Part shown: in pieces, positions 18,851-28,795 of the stretch
Numbering within the stretch: position 1 is the first letter of the stretch
Layout: every line of letters starts with the position of its first letter
DNA from: Algoriphagus aestuariicola
GTDB taxonomy: Bacteria > Bacteroidota > Bacteroidia > Cytophagales > Cyclobacteriaceae
Length of the DNA: 64,000 nt
Reading direction: 5' to 3'
NCBI RefSeq assembly: GCF_017254835.1
Contig: NZ_JAFKCW010000004.1
Coordinates: forward strand, 339,266-403,265
Program-made: the position numbers and the translations under genes
Notes under the pieces: model-generated
The model's input: only the letters and a program-made list of their open reading frames with translations
Told to the model about the DNA's origin: nothing
Databases searched by the model: none

Positions 18851-21154
18851 TTAGAAATCGTTCTTTTTGGCATCATAATCAAAGTCGGCGAACCGCTGGC
18901 TGTCTTGCTCATAGCGATCGCAGTCGATCTCTATGCTGAGCGGACGCTCCGGTCTTGGAAAAGGACCTTTGTTGTAGCCGAGGCTTTCGTCCGCATAGAC
19001 TTTGGTCATATATTTCACCCAAATAGGCCTAGCGGTGCGTCCGCCTTGACCTGCCGCCCAGTTTCTAAAGTGGATGGCACGGTCGTCACCACCAACCCAA
19101 GTTCCTGAAACCAGGTCTTTGCTTACGCCCATGTACCAGCCGTCTGATGCATTCTGGGTAGTGCCGGTTTTACCCCCTAATTCGTTTCCTTCACGCAGGG
19201 CCCAAGGTACGCCTTGGCTAGTGCCGTCCTCTTCTTCAAATCCGCCACGAAGCATGTACAGCATGAGGTAGGCATGCTCCTCACTCATTGCGGGTTTCTT
19301 CCTTGGAGTAAATTGCTGAATCACGTTGCCGTTTTTATCTTCAATCCGGTCGATGTAGTAGGGCGTCGTGTGTTCTCCTTTGTTTACAAAAGTTCCAAAT
19401 GCACCGGTCATTTCATAGACTGATACGTCGTTGACTCCCAGTGCCAGAGAGGGGACTTCCTCCAGATCGCTGGTGACTCCCATCCTTCTGGCCGTCTCTA
19501 TGACGATCTTAGGACTCAGTTTTTTCATCATGTAAGCGGTGACAGAATTGACCGATTGAGCCATGGCCTTTCTGATAGTCATCTTTTCGTAGCTGAATTT
19601 ACTATTGGAATTGGATGGGCTCCAAGCCGGCTGGCCCGGGATATATACTTCTACAGGCTGGTCGATCACCGAGTAGCATGGGCTGTAGCCGTTTTCAATA
19701 GCCGCCGCATACACGAAAGGTTTAAAGGTCGACCCTGGCTGGCGCTTGCCCTGTTTGACGTGGTCAAACTTGAAGTATTTATGGTCGATGCCGCCTACCC
19801 AGGCCTTGATGTGACCGGTGTGGGGATCCATGCTCATGAAGCCTGTCTGGAGGAATTTTTTGTAATATCTCATCGAGTCCATGGTGCTCATCAGCGTGTC
19901 GATTTCTCCTTCCCAAGAGAAGATCCGCATCTTCTTCTTTTCGTTTAGCTTGAGATTGATCGAGTCGGTGTCATCTCCATAGCGGACCTTAAGCAGTCTG
20001 TAGGCTTCGGTTCTTTTCACGGCCGTCTCGATAAAATTGGGAATTACCTGGTAATTTTCATCTATCCAAGGCTCTCTGTTGCCCATCTCTTTGAAGAAGG
20101 CCTTTTGCAGGTCGGTCATATGTTCCTCTACAGCCTCCTCTGCATAGCGTTGCATGCGGCTGTCAATGGTCACGTAGATTTTAAGTCCGTCACCAAAAAG
20201 GTCATAGGCTGAACCATCAGACTTTAGGTTTTCCTTTGTCCATTTGATCAGATCCGCTTTTACGATCTCGCGGAAGTAGGTAGCCAGACCGTGGTTTTGG
20301 TTTCTCACTCGGTAGTCCAGCTCGATCGGAAGCTGGGCAATGGAATCGAATTCAGACTCGGTTAACACGCCGTTCTTTTTCATTTGGGAAAGGACGGTGT
20401 TTCTTCTTCTTAGGGAATTTTCCGGATTGAAAACAGGGCTGTAGTAGGTAGGAGCTTTAAACAGACCTACCAAAACGGCGGATTCCTGTACACTCAACTC
20501 AGAAGGCAGCTTGTTGAAAAACGTCCCGGCGGCGGTCTTGATTCCGTAGGCATTTGAGCCAAACTCGGAAGTGTTCAGGTATAGCGTCAGAATCTCGTTT
20601 TTGGTGTAGGCCTTCTCCAGCTGGGTAGCTACTATCCATTCCTTGGTCTTGATAATGAGCATCCGCAACCCCGGAATAGAACTTAGTACACCCTGAGAAG
20701 CGTCTGTACGGGTTTTGAAGAGGTTTTTTGCTGTTTGCTGGCTGAGCGTCGAGCCACCGCCTGCATCCTGTCCAAGTAGGATGGATTTTACGAACACCCG
20801 CAGCATAGCCGTCATATCTATACCGGAGTGGTCTTGAAATCTGACGTCCTCTGTTGCGATGAGCGCCTGCACCAAGTTTGGTGATAGGTCTTCGTAGTTG
20901 ACTGGACTTCGGTTTTCTCGGGCATAGGTACCCAAAAGGAAGCCGTCTGCTGAATACAGCTCGGAGGCGAGCTCGCTCTCTGGATTTTCCAGTGCTTTGA
21001 AATCCGGAAGAGAGCCGAACAAGCCCAGGAAATTGATGCTGACTATCCAGACAAAAAGGATGAAGAAAATCACCCCTCCGACAAATGCGATCCAGAGGTA
21101 TTTTATCGTTTTACCGGCCCAATTGGGAATTGTGGCTTTGGCAGGTTTAGACAT
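18851..21154 (-). CDS. Class A penicillin-binding protein (PBP1A-like)
   Basis: A 767-residue bifunctional peptidoglycan synthase. One N-terminal transmembrane helix (about residues 18-45) is followed by a GT51 glycosyltransferase domain with EDVRFQDHSGID and GGSTLSQQTAKNLF. A transpeptidase domain follows with the three active-site motifs GSTFKPF (SxxK), SVNSVT (SxN) and GGKTGTT (KTG). It polymerises and crosslinks glycan strands outside the inner membrane. It starts 6 bp after the stop of the sprE/porW gene, so the two are almost certainly one operon. Confidence 0.93.
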   Translation of the reverse strand: MSKPAKATIPNWAGKTIKYLWIAFVGGVIFFILFVWIVSINFLGLFGSLPDFKALENPESELASELYSADGFLLGTYARENRSPVNYEDLSPNLVQALIATEDVRFQDHSGIDMTAMLRVFVKSILLGQDAGGGSTLSQQTAKNLFKTRTDASQGVLSSIPGLRMLIIKTKEWIVATQLEKAYTKNEILTLYLNTSEFGSNAYGIKTAAGTFFNKLPSELSVQESAVLVGLFKAPTYYSPVFNPENSLRRRNTVLSQMKKNGVLTESEFDSIAQLPIELDYRVRNQNHGLATYFREIVKADLIKWTKENLKSDGSAYDLFGDGLKIYVTIDSRMQRYAEEAVEEHMTDLQKAFFKEMGNREPWIDENYQVIPNFIETAVKRTEAYRLLKVRYGDDTDSINLKLNEKKKMRIFSWEGEIDTLMSTMDSMRYYKKFLQTGFMSMDPHTGHIKAWVGGIDHKYFKFDHVKQGKRQPGSTFKPFVYAAAIENGYSPCYSVIDQPVEVYIPGQPAWSPSNSNSKFSYEKMTIRKAMAQSVNSVTAYMMKKLSPKIVIETARRMGVTSDLEEVPSLALGVNDVSVYEMTGAFGTFVNKGEHTTPYYIDRIEDKNGNVIQQFTPRKKPAMSEEHAYLMLYMLRGGFEEEDGTSQGVPWALREGNELGGKTGTTQNASDGWYMGVSKDLVSGTWVGGDDRAIHFRNWAAGQGGRTARPIWVKYMTKVYADESLGYNKGPFPRPERPLSIEIDCDRYEQDSQRFADFDYDAKKNDF

Positions 21155-21160
21155 AGGAAG

Positions 21161-23779
21161 TTACTGATATAGGGTTCGGAAGAAGGTTCTGTATTCCTCC
21201 AGATTTTTGGATTTATTTAACGTTTGAAAGTTTTCGATAGAAATAAAGAAAGCGTTCGATTTTACATTTTCTGGCAGGCCCTCTGATGCGAATTCTTCGG
21301 AAAATTTTCGGTAATACTCATTTGCTTTTTCCGCGTTGGCGAACGGACTGATAATATAGATCGCATTTTCCGGACTCATATTCATGTTTCCGGTTCGTAG
21401 CCGGGCATTTGGATAGTTGGCAGCGTGGAAATTTTCCAAATCTCCCAGAAGGTTTTTTGCCTCATCCGTCTCAGAACGGGACAAGGCAATCACAAATATA
21501 TGAGTTTGGGACTCGTTGAGTTTATAGGGAGAGTCCTCGGGGACTTGTCTTCCGGCATTCACGGCAGTAGAGTCTGCTTGGAGCTGCGTGGAATCCACCT
21601 CTATAATTTCTTTTGGCGCCAAGGCTGCCAACTCCTCTTTGCTCAACATCGGTCGGAGCATATTTCTTGCCAAACTAACCAGGGCAGGATCTTTGGTGTT
21701 GTCGATGTAAGATTCCAGCCTTGATTTGAATCTGTCACGACTTTCGAGCTTGCCTGTCACCATGATGTCCAGCAATAGTAATTTCTCCGTGTTTCTCGTC
21801 AATGGATATTCCTCCAGGGTTGATTTTACGAGTTGCCTGGACCTTTGGAAATCGCCCGCATAATATGCGTTATAAGCAGCTTCATAACCTTTGGAAGATT
21901 CCAACGCGGCAAGGTTGCCTGATGCGGCATCTGGGTTGTTGACGGAATAAGTGTATTGGGACTCTGGGAATTCCCGGTTGAGTCGCCCGGCATACTGCTC
22001 GAAATTTCCCCCTGAATCCTTTTGTCCTAAGTACAACAAGTAATATGCCTCCGGCTTGCGAACCGTATTTGGGTAGTTTTGGATGAGTGTTTCCAGATTT
22101 TCAATGCTGGGCTCAATCTCTTTGAGGTCAAAATAGAGAAGTTTTCCAAGCTCGAAATACGACTCCTCCAATTCTGAGTTGAGCTGGGCGATTTGCTCGG
22201 GAGTATTTGGGATTTTTTCCAAGAGACTTTCGAGGGTGGGTAGTCCGGCGAGAATTTGGTTTTCAGCAGGAGCCAACGAATCGGGTTTGGAGCTCGGTAT
22301 CTGCTGTGTGGAGGTCTGAAAGATGGCCGCTCTTCTCCGCCAGTCGTCTTGCAAAGGTCTGTTTCCCCAGACGCGATTAAACTCAATCGCTCCCTGCTGC
22401 ATGGCTACCCCATTGTCAAAGTAGAAACTTGCTCCTGGGTCCTTACCGCTAAAGGCCAGGAGGTTGTTGAAGATATTGGGGTTTTTGGGTTGCTCTTTTG
22501 CCCTAGCTTCAGCCAGAAGCCTCTCTTCTTCCGCCGCTATGAAGTTTTCCGCAAGGGCGATTTGTTCGTCTGTGCTCAGCGAAGCAATGACCGTGAGACT
22601 GTCGTTGAGTTGTATGCGTTCCACATGAAATACATACTGGTCCAATGTGGCTTTTTGTTCCTGAATTTCCAGCGCTACCGGATCCTCTTCTTTAATGAAG
22701 GTCAATGCACTATCCAGATAGTATTTGGTCGCTCGGAAATCCTTGAATTCATCCAAGTTGATTTCCGCCAACTTTTGGTAGATATAACCCTTCAGCCGCG
22801 GATTGGTCCCGGGTTCGCGAACTGCCTGGTGGAGTAGCTGCAAGGTCAAGGGAATATCGTCTTGTTTTTCTTCAAACAAGGCCCGCTCATAGATCACTAC
22901 ATCTTTGAGATCCTTGTTTTTTGGATCTTTATACAGATCATCGTAGTAGTTTCTGACCTTTTTGAGATCTTTCGAAGCATTCAATTCCGCTACCTGCTGG
23001 GCATAGAGTGTAGCGAAAAAGCTTCGTTCATAGGGAGGGTTTCCGTCGAGAGATTTGCGGTAGTAGTCGTATGCCAAGGCATCCAGTCCCTCTTTTTGAT
23101 AGCGCTGGGCGAGGATGAAATGGATTCTTGATTCTTCCTTTTTGTCGGGAACGTAAGCGACTGCACGATCCAAAGCGCCGATGACCCCATTTTGGTCAGC
23201 GCGGGTCTCATAGTAGTAAGCGAGGGTTTTGAAAAGGGCGAATCGGTTTTCATCGCTGATTTCAGACTCCTTGGAGAGATAATCTATCGTGAAGTTTGCG
23301 TTTTCGTATTCGAGCTTGTCCACATACAGCCTTAGTAGACTGATGAGCGCTCGGTGTCGCAGGTCCTTGTCTTTGCTCCTGCTGTTGACATATTTGAAGG
23401 CGTTGAGGGCATCGTCCTGCTGTCCCTGGAGGTAGTCGATCTTGCCGATCAGATAGTAGCTGTCGTCGACCCATTTGGAGATCCGGTGCCAGTCAATGGC
23501 CTTGGACGAGAGCTCCCGGGCAGAATCGAGTTTTGCTTTGTTGTCTTTGATGGTCGCGGAGTCTATCGGGATAAAGACCGGCAAAACCTGTGTGTAGTCC
23601 TCCTTGTAGTTTGCGACGACCTGAGCCTCTACGTCCTTGATTTTGGTGTCGGAGAGGTAAAAGGCGTTGAAATGGGACGTAAGATTGTGAAATGTCCTGT
23701 TGGTAAAGGTGTTGCGCTCAGAGGAGCAAGCTCCAATCACTATCAAAACAACTACCGCAAGCCCGGAAAATCTTCTCAT
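21161..23779 (-). CDS. sprE: T9SS-associated lipoprotein SprE/PorW with TPR-like repeats
   Basis: An 872-residue lipoprotein. The ATG at 23779 gives a compact signal with lipobox VIGAC; a GTG at 23791 would add four residues. Just after the Cys comes NTFTNRTFHNLTSHFNAFY, the hallmark of SprE/PorW. The chain then has many helical repeats of tetratricopeptide type (for example SYYLIGKIDYLQGQQDDALN and ESYFELGKLLYFDLKEIE). SprE/PorW is needed for gliding and T9SS secretion in Flavobacterium and Porphyromonas. It is thought to link the motor side to the outer-membrane side. Here it is paired with a class A PBP. Confidence 0.88.
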   Translation of the reverse strand: MRRFSGLAVVVLIVIGACSSERNTFTNRTFHNLTSHFNAFYLSDTKIKDVEAQVVANYKEDYTQVLPVFIPIDSATIKDNKAKLDSARELSSKAIDWHRISKWVDDSYYLIGKIDYLQGQQDDALNAFKYVNSRSKDKDLRHRALISLLRLYVDKLEYENANFTIDYLSKESEISDENRFALFKTLAYYYETRADQNGVIGALDRAVAYVPDKKEESRIHFILAQRYQKEGLDALAYDYYRKSLDGNPPYERSFFATLYAQQVAELNASKDLKKVRNYYDDLYKDPKNKDLKDVVIYERALFEEKQDDIPLTLQLLHQAVREPGTNPRLKGYIYQKLAEINLDEFKDFRATKYYLDSALTFIKEEDPVALEIQEQKATLDQYVFHVERIQLNDSLTVIASLSTDEQIALAENFIAAEEERLLAEARAKEQPKNPNIFNNLLAFSGKDPGASFYFDNGVAMQQGAIEFNRVWGNRPLQDDWRRRAAIFQTSTQQIPSSKPDSLAPAENQILAGLPTLESLLEKIPNTPEQIAQLNSELEESYFELGKLLYFDLKEIEPSIENLETLIQNYPNTVRKPEAYYLLYLGQKDSGGNFEQYAGRLNREFPESQYTYSVNNPDAASGNLAALESSKGYEAAYNAYYAGDFQRSRQLVKSTLEEYPLTRNTEKLLLLDIMVTGKLESRDRFKSRLESYIDNTKDPALVSLARNMLRPMLSKEELAALAPKEIIEVDSTQLQADSTAVNAGRQVPEDSPYKLNESQTHIFVIALSRSETDEAKNLLGDLENFHAANYPNARLRTGNMNMSPENAIYIISPFANAEKANEYYRKFSEEFASEGLPENVKSNAFFISIENFQTLNKSKNLEEYRTFFRTLYQ

Positions 23780-23911
23780 CGCTGTATACACCCAATTTCA
23801 GTACCAAAATAGCCTTTTTAGCTCACTTACCGAACGCTAAAAAATGTCAAATCATGTGTATGGGGAGTTTTGGAATGCGGATTGATACATATTTTGGATA
23901 CTTTCACTAAA

Positions 23912-24145
23912 ATGAACGAGAAGCCTGAAAAGAAAAAGAATGAAGAGACCGGCCCACCGGTTTATGCGAAGTACGTTGGAATATCATTTCAGCTCTTCGG
24001 CATCATAGGTGCAGGAACTTATATGGGTTATTGGCTACAGCAGCGGTCCGAGATGAAATTCCCGCTATGGATTCTTTTATTTTGCTTTTTCTCGGTATTC
24101 GTGGCCTTTTATCAGCTATGGCTTTCGATGAAGAGGGATAAATAA
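23912..24145 (+). CDS. AtpZ/AtpI family ATP synthase accessory protein
   Basis: A 77-residue protein with two transmembrane helices (YVGISFQLFGIIGAGTYMGY and FPLWILLFCFFSVFVAFYQL) and charged ends. I start it at the ATG at 23912 (MNEKPEKKK). Family members sit at the head of atp operons; AtpI/AtpZ proteins assist c-ring assembly or carry ions. Here it is the first gene of the F1Fo cluster. Confidence 0.82.
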   Translation: MNEKPEKKKNEETGPPVYAKYVGISFQLFGIIGAGTYMGYWLQQRSEMKFPLWILLFCFFSVFVAFYQLWLSMKRDK

Positions 24146-24264
24146 TGGTCGCAAATAGCTAGCCGAAACTGTTGGATGTGTAGTCGTGACAGCGTCAGGT
24201 GCACACTTGCCGTTGGTTTTTCTGAATTTCGGTCAAATGCGGTATTTTTGGGAAAAATTCAAGC

Positions 24265-24648
24265 ATGAGTCTTCCCAAGAACGTCCACATCCGCTTTTTG
24301 ATCCTTACAGCAGCTTTGATCTTACTGATCTTCGTCCTTCAATTCCTGATACCGGTGATCGTCCATCCAAAGATCTGGGAAATCGTAGGCTTTATGGTAA
24401 TTCTGTCATTCCTGATCAGCCTGCTCAACTCCTTTTTGCTCAAAAGCTTTGGCGAGAATTTTTTTCAAATCATGGTTTTGGCGATGATTCTGAGATTTAT
24501 AGCATCACTCGTGTTCATTGGAATCCAAGTTTGGCCAGGGATGGAGAATATTATTCTGTTTATCGGGAATTTCTTTGTGGTTTTTTTGTTCTACTTAGTT
24601 TTTGATATCTACGCCTTTCTGTCTAACTTGCGGCCGATTTCGAAGTAG
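24265..24648 (+). CDS. AtpI-like four-helix membrane protein in the atp operon
   Basis: A 127-residue protein with about four hydrophobic helices (FLILTAALILLIFVLQFLIP, then WEIVGFMVILSFLISLLNSF, then two more). No catalytic motif is visible. Its place between atpZ and atpB, with the stop 20 bp before atpB, suggests an ATP synthase assembly factor analogous to AtpI. That is inferred from context. A different-frame ORF across the same DNA lacks such structure. Confidence 0.72.
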   Translation: MSLPKNVHIRFLILTAALILLIFVLQFLIPVIVHPKIWEIVGFMVILSFLISLLNSFLLKSFGENFFQIMVLAMILRFIASLVFIGIQVWPGMENIILFIGNFFVVFLFYLVFDIYAFLSNLRPISK

Positions 24649-24667
24649 CCCTCAAAAATTAGAGTTG

Positions 24668-25696
24668 ATGACGCGTAAACTACTGGCCCTAAGTCTTTTA
24701 TTATCAGCATTTTTGCTGGGATTCACCAGCTCCACTTTCGCAGCTGAATCAGAAGAAGATAAGACGAGTTTCATCATGCATCACGTGGTTGATTCCCATG
24801 AGTGGCACTTTGCGACTTTTGGACATACCCATGTGACGCTTCCCCTTCCTGTAATCGTATATTCAGGCGACCGTGGACTGGAGTTTTTCATGTCTTCAGA
24901 CTTTCAAAACCACGAAACTCATGCCTTTGGGAAAGAATTTGCCTATGAAGGGTACTTTATAGATGATCATGACCATCTGGGCCGAGTAGACGGCGGAAGT
25001 TTTACTGAGCTGTCCATCACCAAGAATGTGGTGATGATGTTTATCGTGATTTTCATCGTGGGGTATGTCTCTCTTTCTGCGGCAGCACACTACAAGAAAA
25101 ACGGGGCGGTAGCTCCAAAGGGGGCTGCGGCGATCATCGAGCCGATCGTGATTTTCGTCAGAGATGAGATCGCTCACAAATCTATCGGGCCTAAGTACAA
25201 GAAGTACGTTCCTTATCTGATTACCCTTTTCCTTTTCATTTGGTTTGGTAACCTTCTTGGCCTTTTGCCAGGAGCTGCCAACATGACCGGCAATATTGCG
25301 GTGACTTTGACCTTGGCGGTGCTGACCTTTATCATCACCAATGTCAGTGGCAACAAGGATTATTGGAAGCACGTGTTTGCCACACCGGGGGTTCCGATCC
25401 CGATGTTGCTAATCATCGTGCCAGTAGAGATCATCGGTTTGTTCACCAAGCCCTTCGCGTTGATGGTCCGTCTCTTTGTTGCGATCACTGCGGGTCACAT
25501 TGTGATTTTGGGTTTCATCGCCTTGGCCTTCATCTTTGAGTCTATGGCCATCGGTCTGGTGAGTACGGTGATGGTGACCTTTATCAATATCATCGAATTG
25601 CTCGTGGCCACGATTCAGGCTTATGTATTCACGCTGTTTACGGCGATGTACATAGGCGGTGCAGTGGCGGAACACGCGCATGACGATCACCATTAA
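24668..25696 (+). CDS. atpB: ATP synthase Fo subunit a
   Basis: A 342-residue protein from the ATG at 24668, which gives a clean signal-like N-terminus (MTRKLLALSLLLSAFLLGF). A histidine-rich periplasmic stretch of about 100 residues precedes the six-helix core, typical of Bacteroidota subunit a. The core contains FLFIWFGNLLGLLPG, and the MVRLFVAITAGHIVILGF segment holds the essential helix arginine. The C-terminus is His-rich (EHAHDDHH). It forms the proton half-channels against the c-ring. Confidence 0.94.
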   Translation: MTRKLLALSLLLSAFLLGFTSSTFAAESEEDKTSFIMHHVVDSHEWHFATFGHTHVTLPLPVIVYSGDRGLEFFMSSDFQNHETHAFGKEFAYEGYFIDDHDHLGRVDGGSFTELSITKNVVMMFIVIFIVGYVSLSAAAHYKKNGAVAPKGAAAIIEPIVIFVRDEIAHKSIGPKYKKYVPYLITLFLFIWFGNLLGLLPGAANMTGNIAVTLTLAVLTFIITNVSGNKDYWKHVFATPGVPIPMLLIIVPVEIIGLFTKPFALMVRLFVAITAGHIVILGFIALAFIFESMAIGLVSTVMVTFINIIELLVATIQAYVFTLFTAMYIGGAVAEHAHDDHH

Positions 25697-25733
25697 GTAG
25701 AAATTTCTTTGTTCAATTTATAATTCTAAAACT

Positions 25734-25991
25734 ATGTTAATGTCTATCTTATTGACTGCTGGTTACGCTCTTATGGGAGCTGGTATCGGTGCAGGTATTG
25801 TTGCGATTGGCGCAGGCCTTGGTATCGGTCGTATCGGTGGTCAGGCAATGGAATCTATTGCCCGTCAGCCAGAAGCTGCCGGAAAGATCCAGGGTGCAAT
25901 GTTGATCATTGCTGCTTTGATCGAGGTAGTTTCCTTGTTCGCGGCAGTAATCTGTTTGTTGATCGCGCTTAACATCGCGGAGATCCAATAA
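25734..25991 (+). CDS. atpE: ATP synthase Fo subunit c
   Basis: An 85-residue hairpin of two helices with the glycine-rich first helix (GAGIGAGIVAIGAGLGIG), the polar loop RQPEA and the second helix with the ion-binding glutamate (IIAALIEVVSLFAAV). Multiple copies form the rotating ring. No second acidic or sodium-type ligand set is obvious, so proton coupling is likely but not proven. Start ATG at 25734; an ATG two codons in is possible. A hairpin follows the stop. Confidence 0.95.
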   Translation: MLMSILLTAGYALMGAGIGAGIVAIGAGLGIGRIGGQAMESIARQPEAAGKIQGAMLIIAALIEVVSLFAAVICLLIALNIAEIQ

Positions 25992-26000
25992 GCAAAAACG

Positions 26001-26034
26001 GAAAGGGATTGGCGCTAGGCCTCTCCCTTTTCTT
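26001..26034 (+). terminator. Hairpin with T-rich tail between atpE and atpF
   Basis: GAAAGGGA (26001-26008) pairs with TCCCTTTT (26024-26031), with a second inner pairing GGC/GCC, followed by T-rich TCTTTGTTTT. It lies inside the operon, right after the subunit c gene. It may stop part of the transcripts or protect the upstream mRNA end. Confidence 0.5.
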
Positions 26035-26074
26035 TGTTTTCTATTGAACAATCTGAAATAAATCACATCTATCC

Positions 26075-26569
26075 ATGGATTTAATAACCCCAGGTTCCGG
26101 TCTTATTTTCTGGCAGCTATTTGGCTTCCTAGGTTTGCTTTTCATCCTGATCAAGTTCGCTTGGAAGCCCATGCTTGCGGCGTTGGAGGAAAGAGAGAGC
26201 AGTATCGAAAACGCGCTGAAATCGGCAGAGCAGGCCAGAAACGAAATGGCAAATCTGAAAGCAGACAATGAGAAGCTGCTTCAGGAAGCGCGCTTGGAGC
26301 GTGATACCATCTTGAAAAAAGCTCAGGAAGCTTCCGTAAAGATGATAGAAGATGCCAAAAACGAGGCTTCCAAAGTTGCGGCTCAGCAGATTGAGAATGC
26401 CAAGGCTGTGATCGAAACCGAGAAAAGAGCGGCGCTTACCGAAGTGAAAAACCAGGTAGCAATTCTTACGCTTGAAGTAACAGAGAAATTGCTGAGAAAG
26501 ACTTTGTCGGACGAGAAAGCCCAAAAGGCGCTTGTTGATGAGTTTGTAAAAGATATCAAGCTTAACTAA
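26075..26569 (+). CDS. atpF: ATP synthase Fo subunit b
   Basis: A 164-residue protein with one N-terminal membrane helix (IFWQLFGFLGLLFILIKFAW) and a long charged coiled coil rich in Ala, Glu and Lys. This is the peripheral stalk subunit that holds F1 against rotation. It is 83 bp after atpE and 6 bp before atpH. Length matches family norms. Confidence 0.94.
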   Translation: MDLITPGSGLIFWQLFGFLGLLFILIKFAWKPMLAALEERESSIENALKSAEQARNEMANLKADNEKLLQEARLERDTILKKAQEASVKMIEDAKNEASKVAAQQIENAKAVIETEKRAALTEVKNQVAILTLEVTEKLLRKTLSDEKAQKALVDEFVKDIKLN

Positions 26570-26575
26570 GTCCTC

Positions 26576-27139
26576 ATGTCAAACCAAAGAGTCGCATACG
26601 CTTATGCCAAATCTCTGATGGAACTTGCCATCGAACGAGGTGAATTGGAAAAAGTGTATCAGGATTTTCTTCACTTGGCCTCCATGGCCCGGTCAAACAG
26701 AGAGCTTGAGTTGGTGATGAAGAATCCCATCATCAGCTCAGAAAAGAAGTTGGCGATCTTGAAAGCACTTTATGAAAAGAGAGGTGCAACCGAGGCGACG
26801 CTTTCATTCTTTGAGATCATCTGCCGAAAGGGAAGAGAAGAAGTGTTGGCAGATATCGCCCGGGAATTCCAGGTGCTCTACCAAATCCACAATTCTATCC
26901 AGGTAGCGGAAGTAACTACCACTTTTCCGCTGGACGACACCCTTCGTGCCGAATTTTCCAAAATCATCCGAGAAATCTCCGGGATGAAGGAGGTAAAATT
27001 GACCGAGAAAGTCAATCCAGATCTAATTGGGGGATTTATCCTGCGGGTCAACGACCGACAGCTGGATGAGTCACTGAGCAGCAAATTGAGAGAGCTACGT
27101 GTTCAGTTTTCCCAAAACCATTACCAAAGTAAAATCTAA
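26576..27139 (+). CDS. atpH: ATP synthase F1 subunit delta
   Basis: A 187-residue OSCP/delta protein. It opens with [18 protein letters not shown], as usual for the family. The C-terminal segment [21 protein letters not shown] is the conserved delta motif. It connects subunit b to the top of the alpha/beta hexamer. Tightly packed between atpF and atpA. Confidence 0.94.
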   Translation: MSNQRVAYAYAKSLMELAIERGELEKVYQDFLHLASMARSNRELELVMKNPIISSEKKLAILKALYEKRGATEATLSFFEIICRKGREEVLADIAREFQVLYQIHNSIQVAEVTTTFPLDDTLRAEFSKIIREISGMKEVKLTEKVNPDLIGGFILRVNDRQLDESLSSKLRELRVQFSQNHYQSKI

Positions 27140-27162
27140 TAAAAGCTATAATAGACGATAAC

Positions 27163-28740
27163 ATGGCAGAAGTAAGACCTGATGAAGTTTCGGCAATCCT
27201 GAGAGAACAGCTCGCGGGTGTCAGAACAGCAGCCGAACTTGAAGAAGTAGGCACAGTCCTCCAAGTAGGGGATGGTGTAGCTCGAATCTACGGACTTTCC
27301 AAAGCTCAGGCAGGTGAATTGCTGGAATTCGACAATGGGATGAAAGCAATGGTTCTAAACCTTGAAGAGGACAACGTAGGTGCCGTATTGTTTGGTGATT
27401 CGAAAGAAATCAAAGAAGGCGATACCGTAAAAAGAACCAAAAAAATCGCCGCGATCAATGTGGGTGAAGGCATGCTCGGCAGAGTGGTGGACACCCTGGG
27501 TAATCCGATTGACGGTAAGGGTCCTATCCCCGGAGACTTGTACGAGATGCCATTGGAGCGTAAAGCCCCTGGAGTAATCTACCGTCAGCCGGTAAATGAG
27601 CCACTTCAGACTGGTATCAAGTCTATCGATGCGATGATTCCGATTGGCCGTGGTCAGCGGGAATTGGTGATCGGTGACCGTCAGACAGGTAAGACTGCCG
27701 TGGTGATCGATACCATTATCAACCAAAAAGAGTTTTACGAAAAAGGCGAACCGGTATTCTGTATCTACGTTGCGATCGGCCAGAAAGCATCGACCGTTGC
27801 AGGGATCGTGGCAGCTTTGGATAAAGGTGGCGCACTCCCTTACACGGTCATCGTCGCAGCTCCTGCTTCTGATCCTGCTCCAATGCAGTTCTTCGCGCCA
27901 TTTGCTGGTGCTGCAATCGGTGAATTTTTCCGTGACACCGGACGTCCTGCTTTGGTGGTTTATGATGACCTTTCCAAGCAAGCAGTAGCATATCGTGAGG
28001 TTTCTCTTTTGTTGAGAAGACCTCCGGGACGCGAAGCATACCCAGGTGACGTATTCTACCTACACTCCAGATTGTTGGAAAGAGCGGCTAAAATCAACAA
28101 GTCTGACGCCATTGCGCAGCAGATGAACGACTTGCCGGAGTCTATTCGTCCTTTGGTAAAAGGTGGAGGATCACTGACGGCTCTTCCGATCATCGAGACT
28201 CAAGCTGGTGACGTTTCTGCCTATATCCCGACTAACGTAATCTCCATTACCGACGGTCAGATCTTCTTGGAGACCAACCTGTTCAACTCCGGTATCCGCC
28301 CTGCGATCAACGTGGGTATCTCGGTATCCCGAGTAGGTGGTAACGCGCAGATCAAATCCATGAAAAAAGTAGCGGGTACATTGAAACTCGACCAGGCTCA
28401 GTTCCGTGAATTGGAGGCTTTTGCCAAATTCGGTTCCGACCTGGATGCCTCTACCAAGCGTACCATCGAGAGAGGTCGCCGCAACCAGGAAATCCTGAAG
28501 CAGCCTCAGTACGCGCCAGTTTCTGTAGCCCACCAAGTCGCGATCATCTATGCCTCTACAAGAGGTTTGATGGACAGCGTTCCTGTGGAGAAGGCAAGAG
28601 CATTCGAGAAAGAATTCTACACCTTGTTGGATTCTACCTACCCTGAAGCCTTGCAGCTGATCTTGAAAGGCGACATCGACGGAGCTGGAAAGATTCTGTC
28701 CACTGCAGCTGCCGAACTGGCCCCTAAATACGCTAAATAA
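27163..28740 (+). CDS. atpA: ATP synthase F1 subunit alpha
   Basis: A 525-residue protein with the alpha-subunit Walker [16 protein letters not shown], the segment [25 protein letters not shown], and the signature [14 protein letters not shown]. It carries the regulatory nucleotide sites of the hexamer. The catalytic beta gene (atpD) is not in this window, in line with the split operons known in Bacteroidota. A perfect palindrome separates it from atpG. Confidence 0.97.
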   Translation: MAEVRPDEVSAILREQLAGVRTAAELEEVGTVLQVGDGVARIYGLSKAQAGELLEFDNGMKAMVLNLEEDNVGAVLFGDSKEIKEGDTVKRTKKIAAINVGEGMLGRVVDTLGNPIDGKGPIPGDLYEMPLERKAPGVIYRQPVNEPLQTGIKSIDAMIPIGRGQRELVIGDRQTGKTAVVIDTIINQKEFYEKGEPVFCIYVAIGQKASTVAGIVAALDKGGALPYTVIVAAPASDPAPMQFFAPFAGAAIGEFFRDTGRPALVVYDDLSKQAVAYREVSLLLRRPPGREAYPGDVFYLHSRLLERAAKINKSDAIAQQMNDLPESIRPLVKGGGSLTALPIIETQAGDVSAYIPTNVISITDGQIFLETNLFNSGIRPAINVGISVSRVGGNAQIKSMKKVAGTLKLDQAQFRELEAFAKFGSDLDASTKRTIERGRRNQEILKQPQYAPVSVAHQVAIIYASTRGLMDSVPVEKARAFEKEFYTLLDSTYPEALQLILKGDIDGAGKILSTAAAELAPKYAK

Positions 28741-28750
28741 TTGAAAGACC

Positions 28751-28772
28751 CCGGTGAGGCTAGCCTCACCGG
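28751..28772. repeat. Perfect 22-bp palindrome between atpA and atpG
   Basis: CCGGTGAGGC followed by its exact mirror TAGCCTCACCGG: arms CCGGTGAGGCT and AGCCTCACCGG are perfect complements. It begins 11 bp after the atpA stop and ends 23 bp before the atpG ATG, with no T-run after it. An mRNA stability or processing hairpin is the simplest reading. Confidence 0.7.
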
Positions 28773-28795
28773 ATTTCTATAAGTACAAATCACTG

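Noticed and set aside
24186-24605. 139-residue plus ORF overlapping the AtpI-like gene in another frame
   Set aside because: The overlapping frame has four clean membrane helices and fits the operon; this frame has none.
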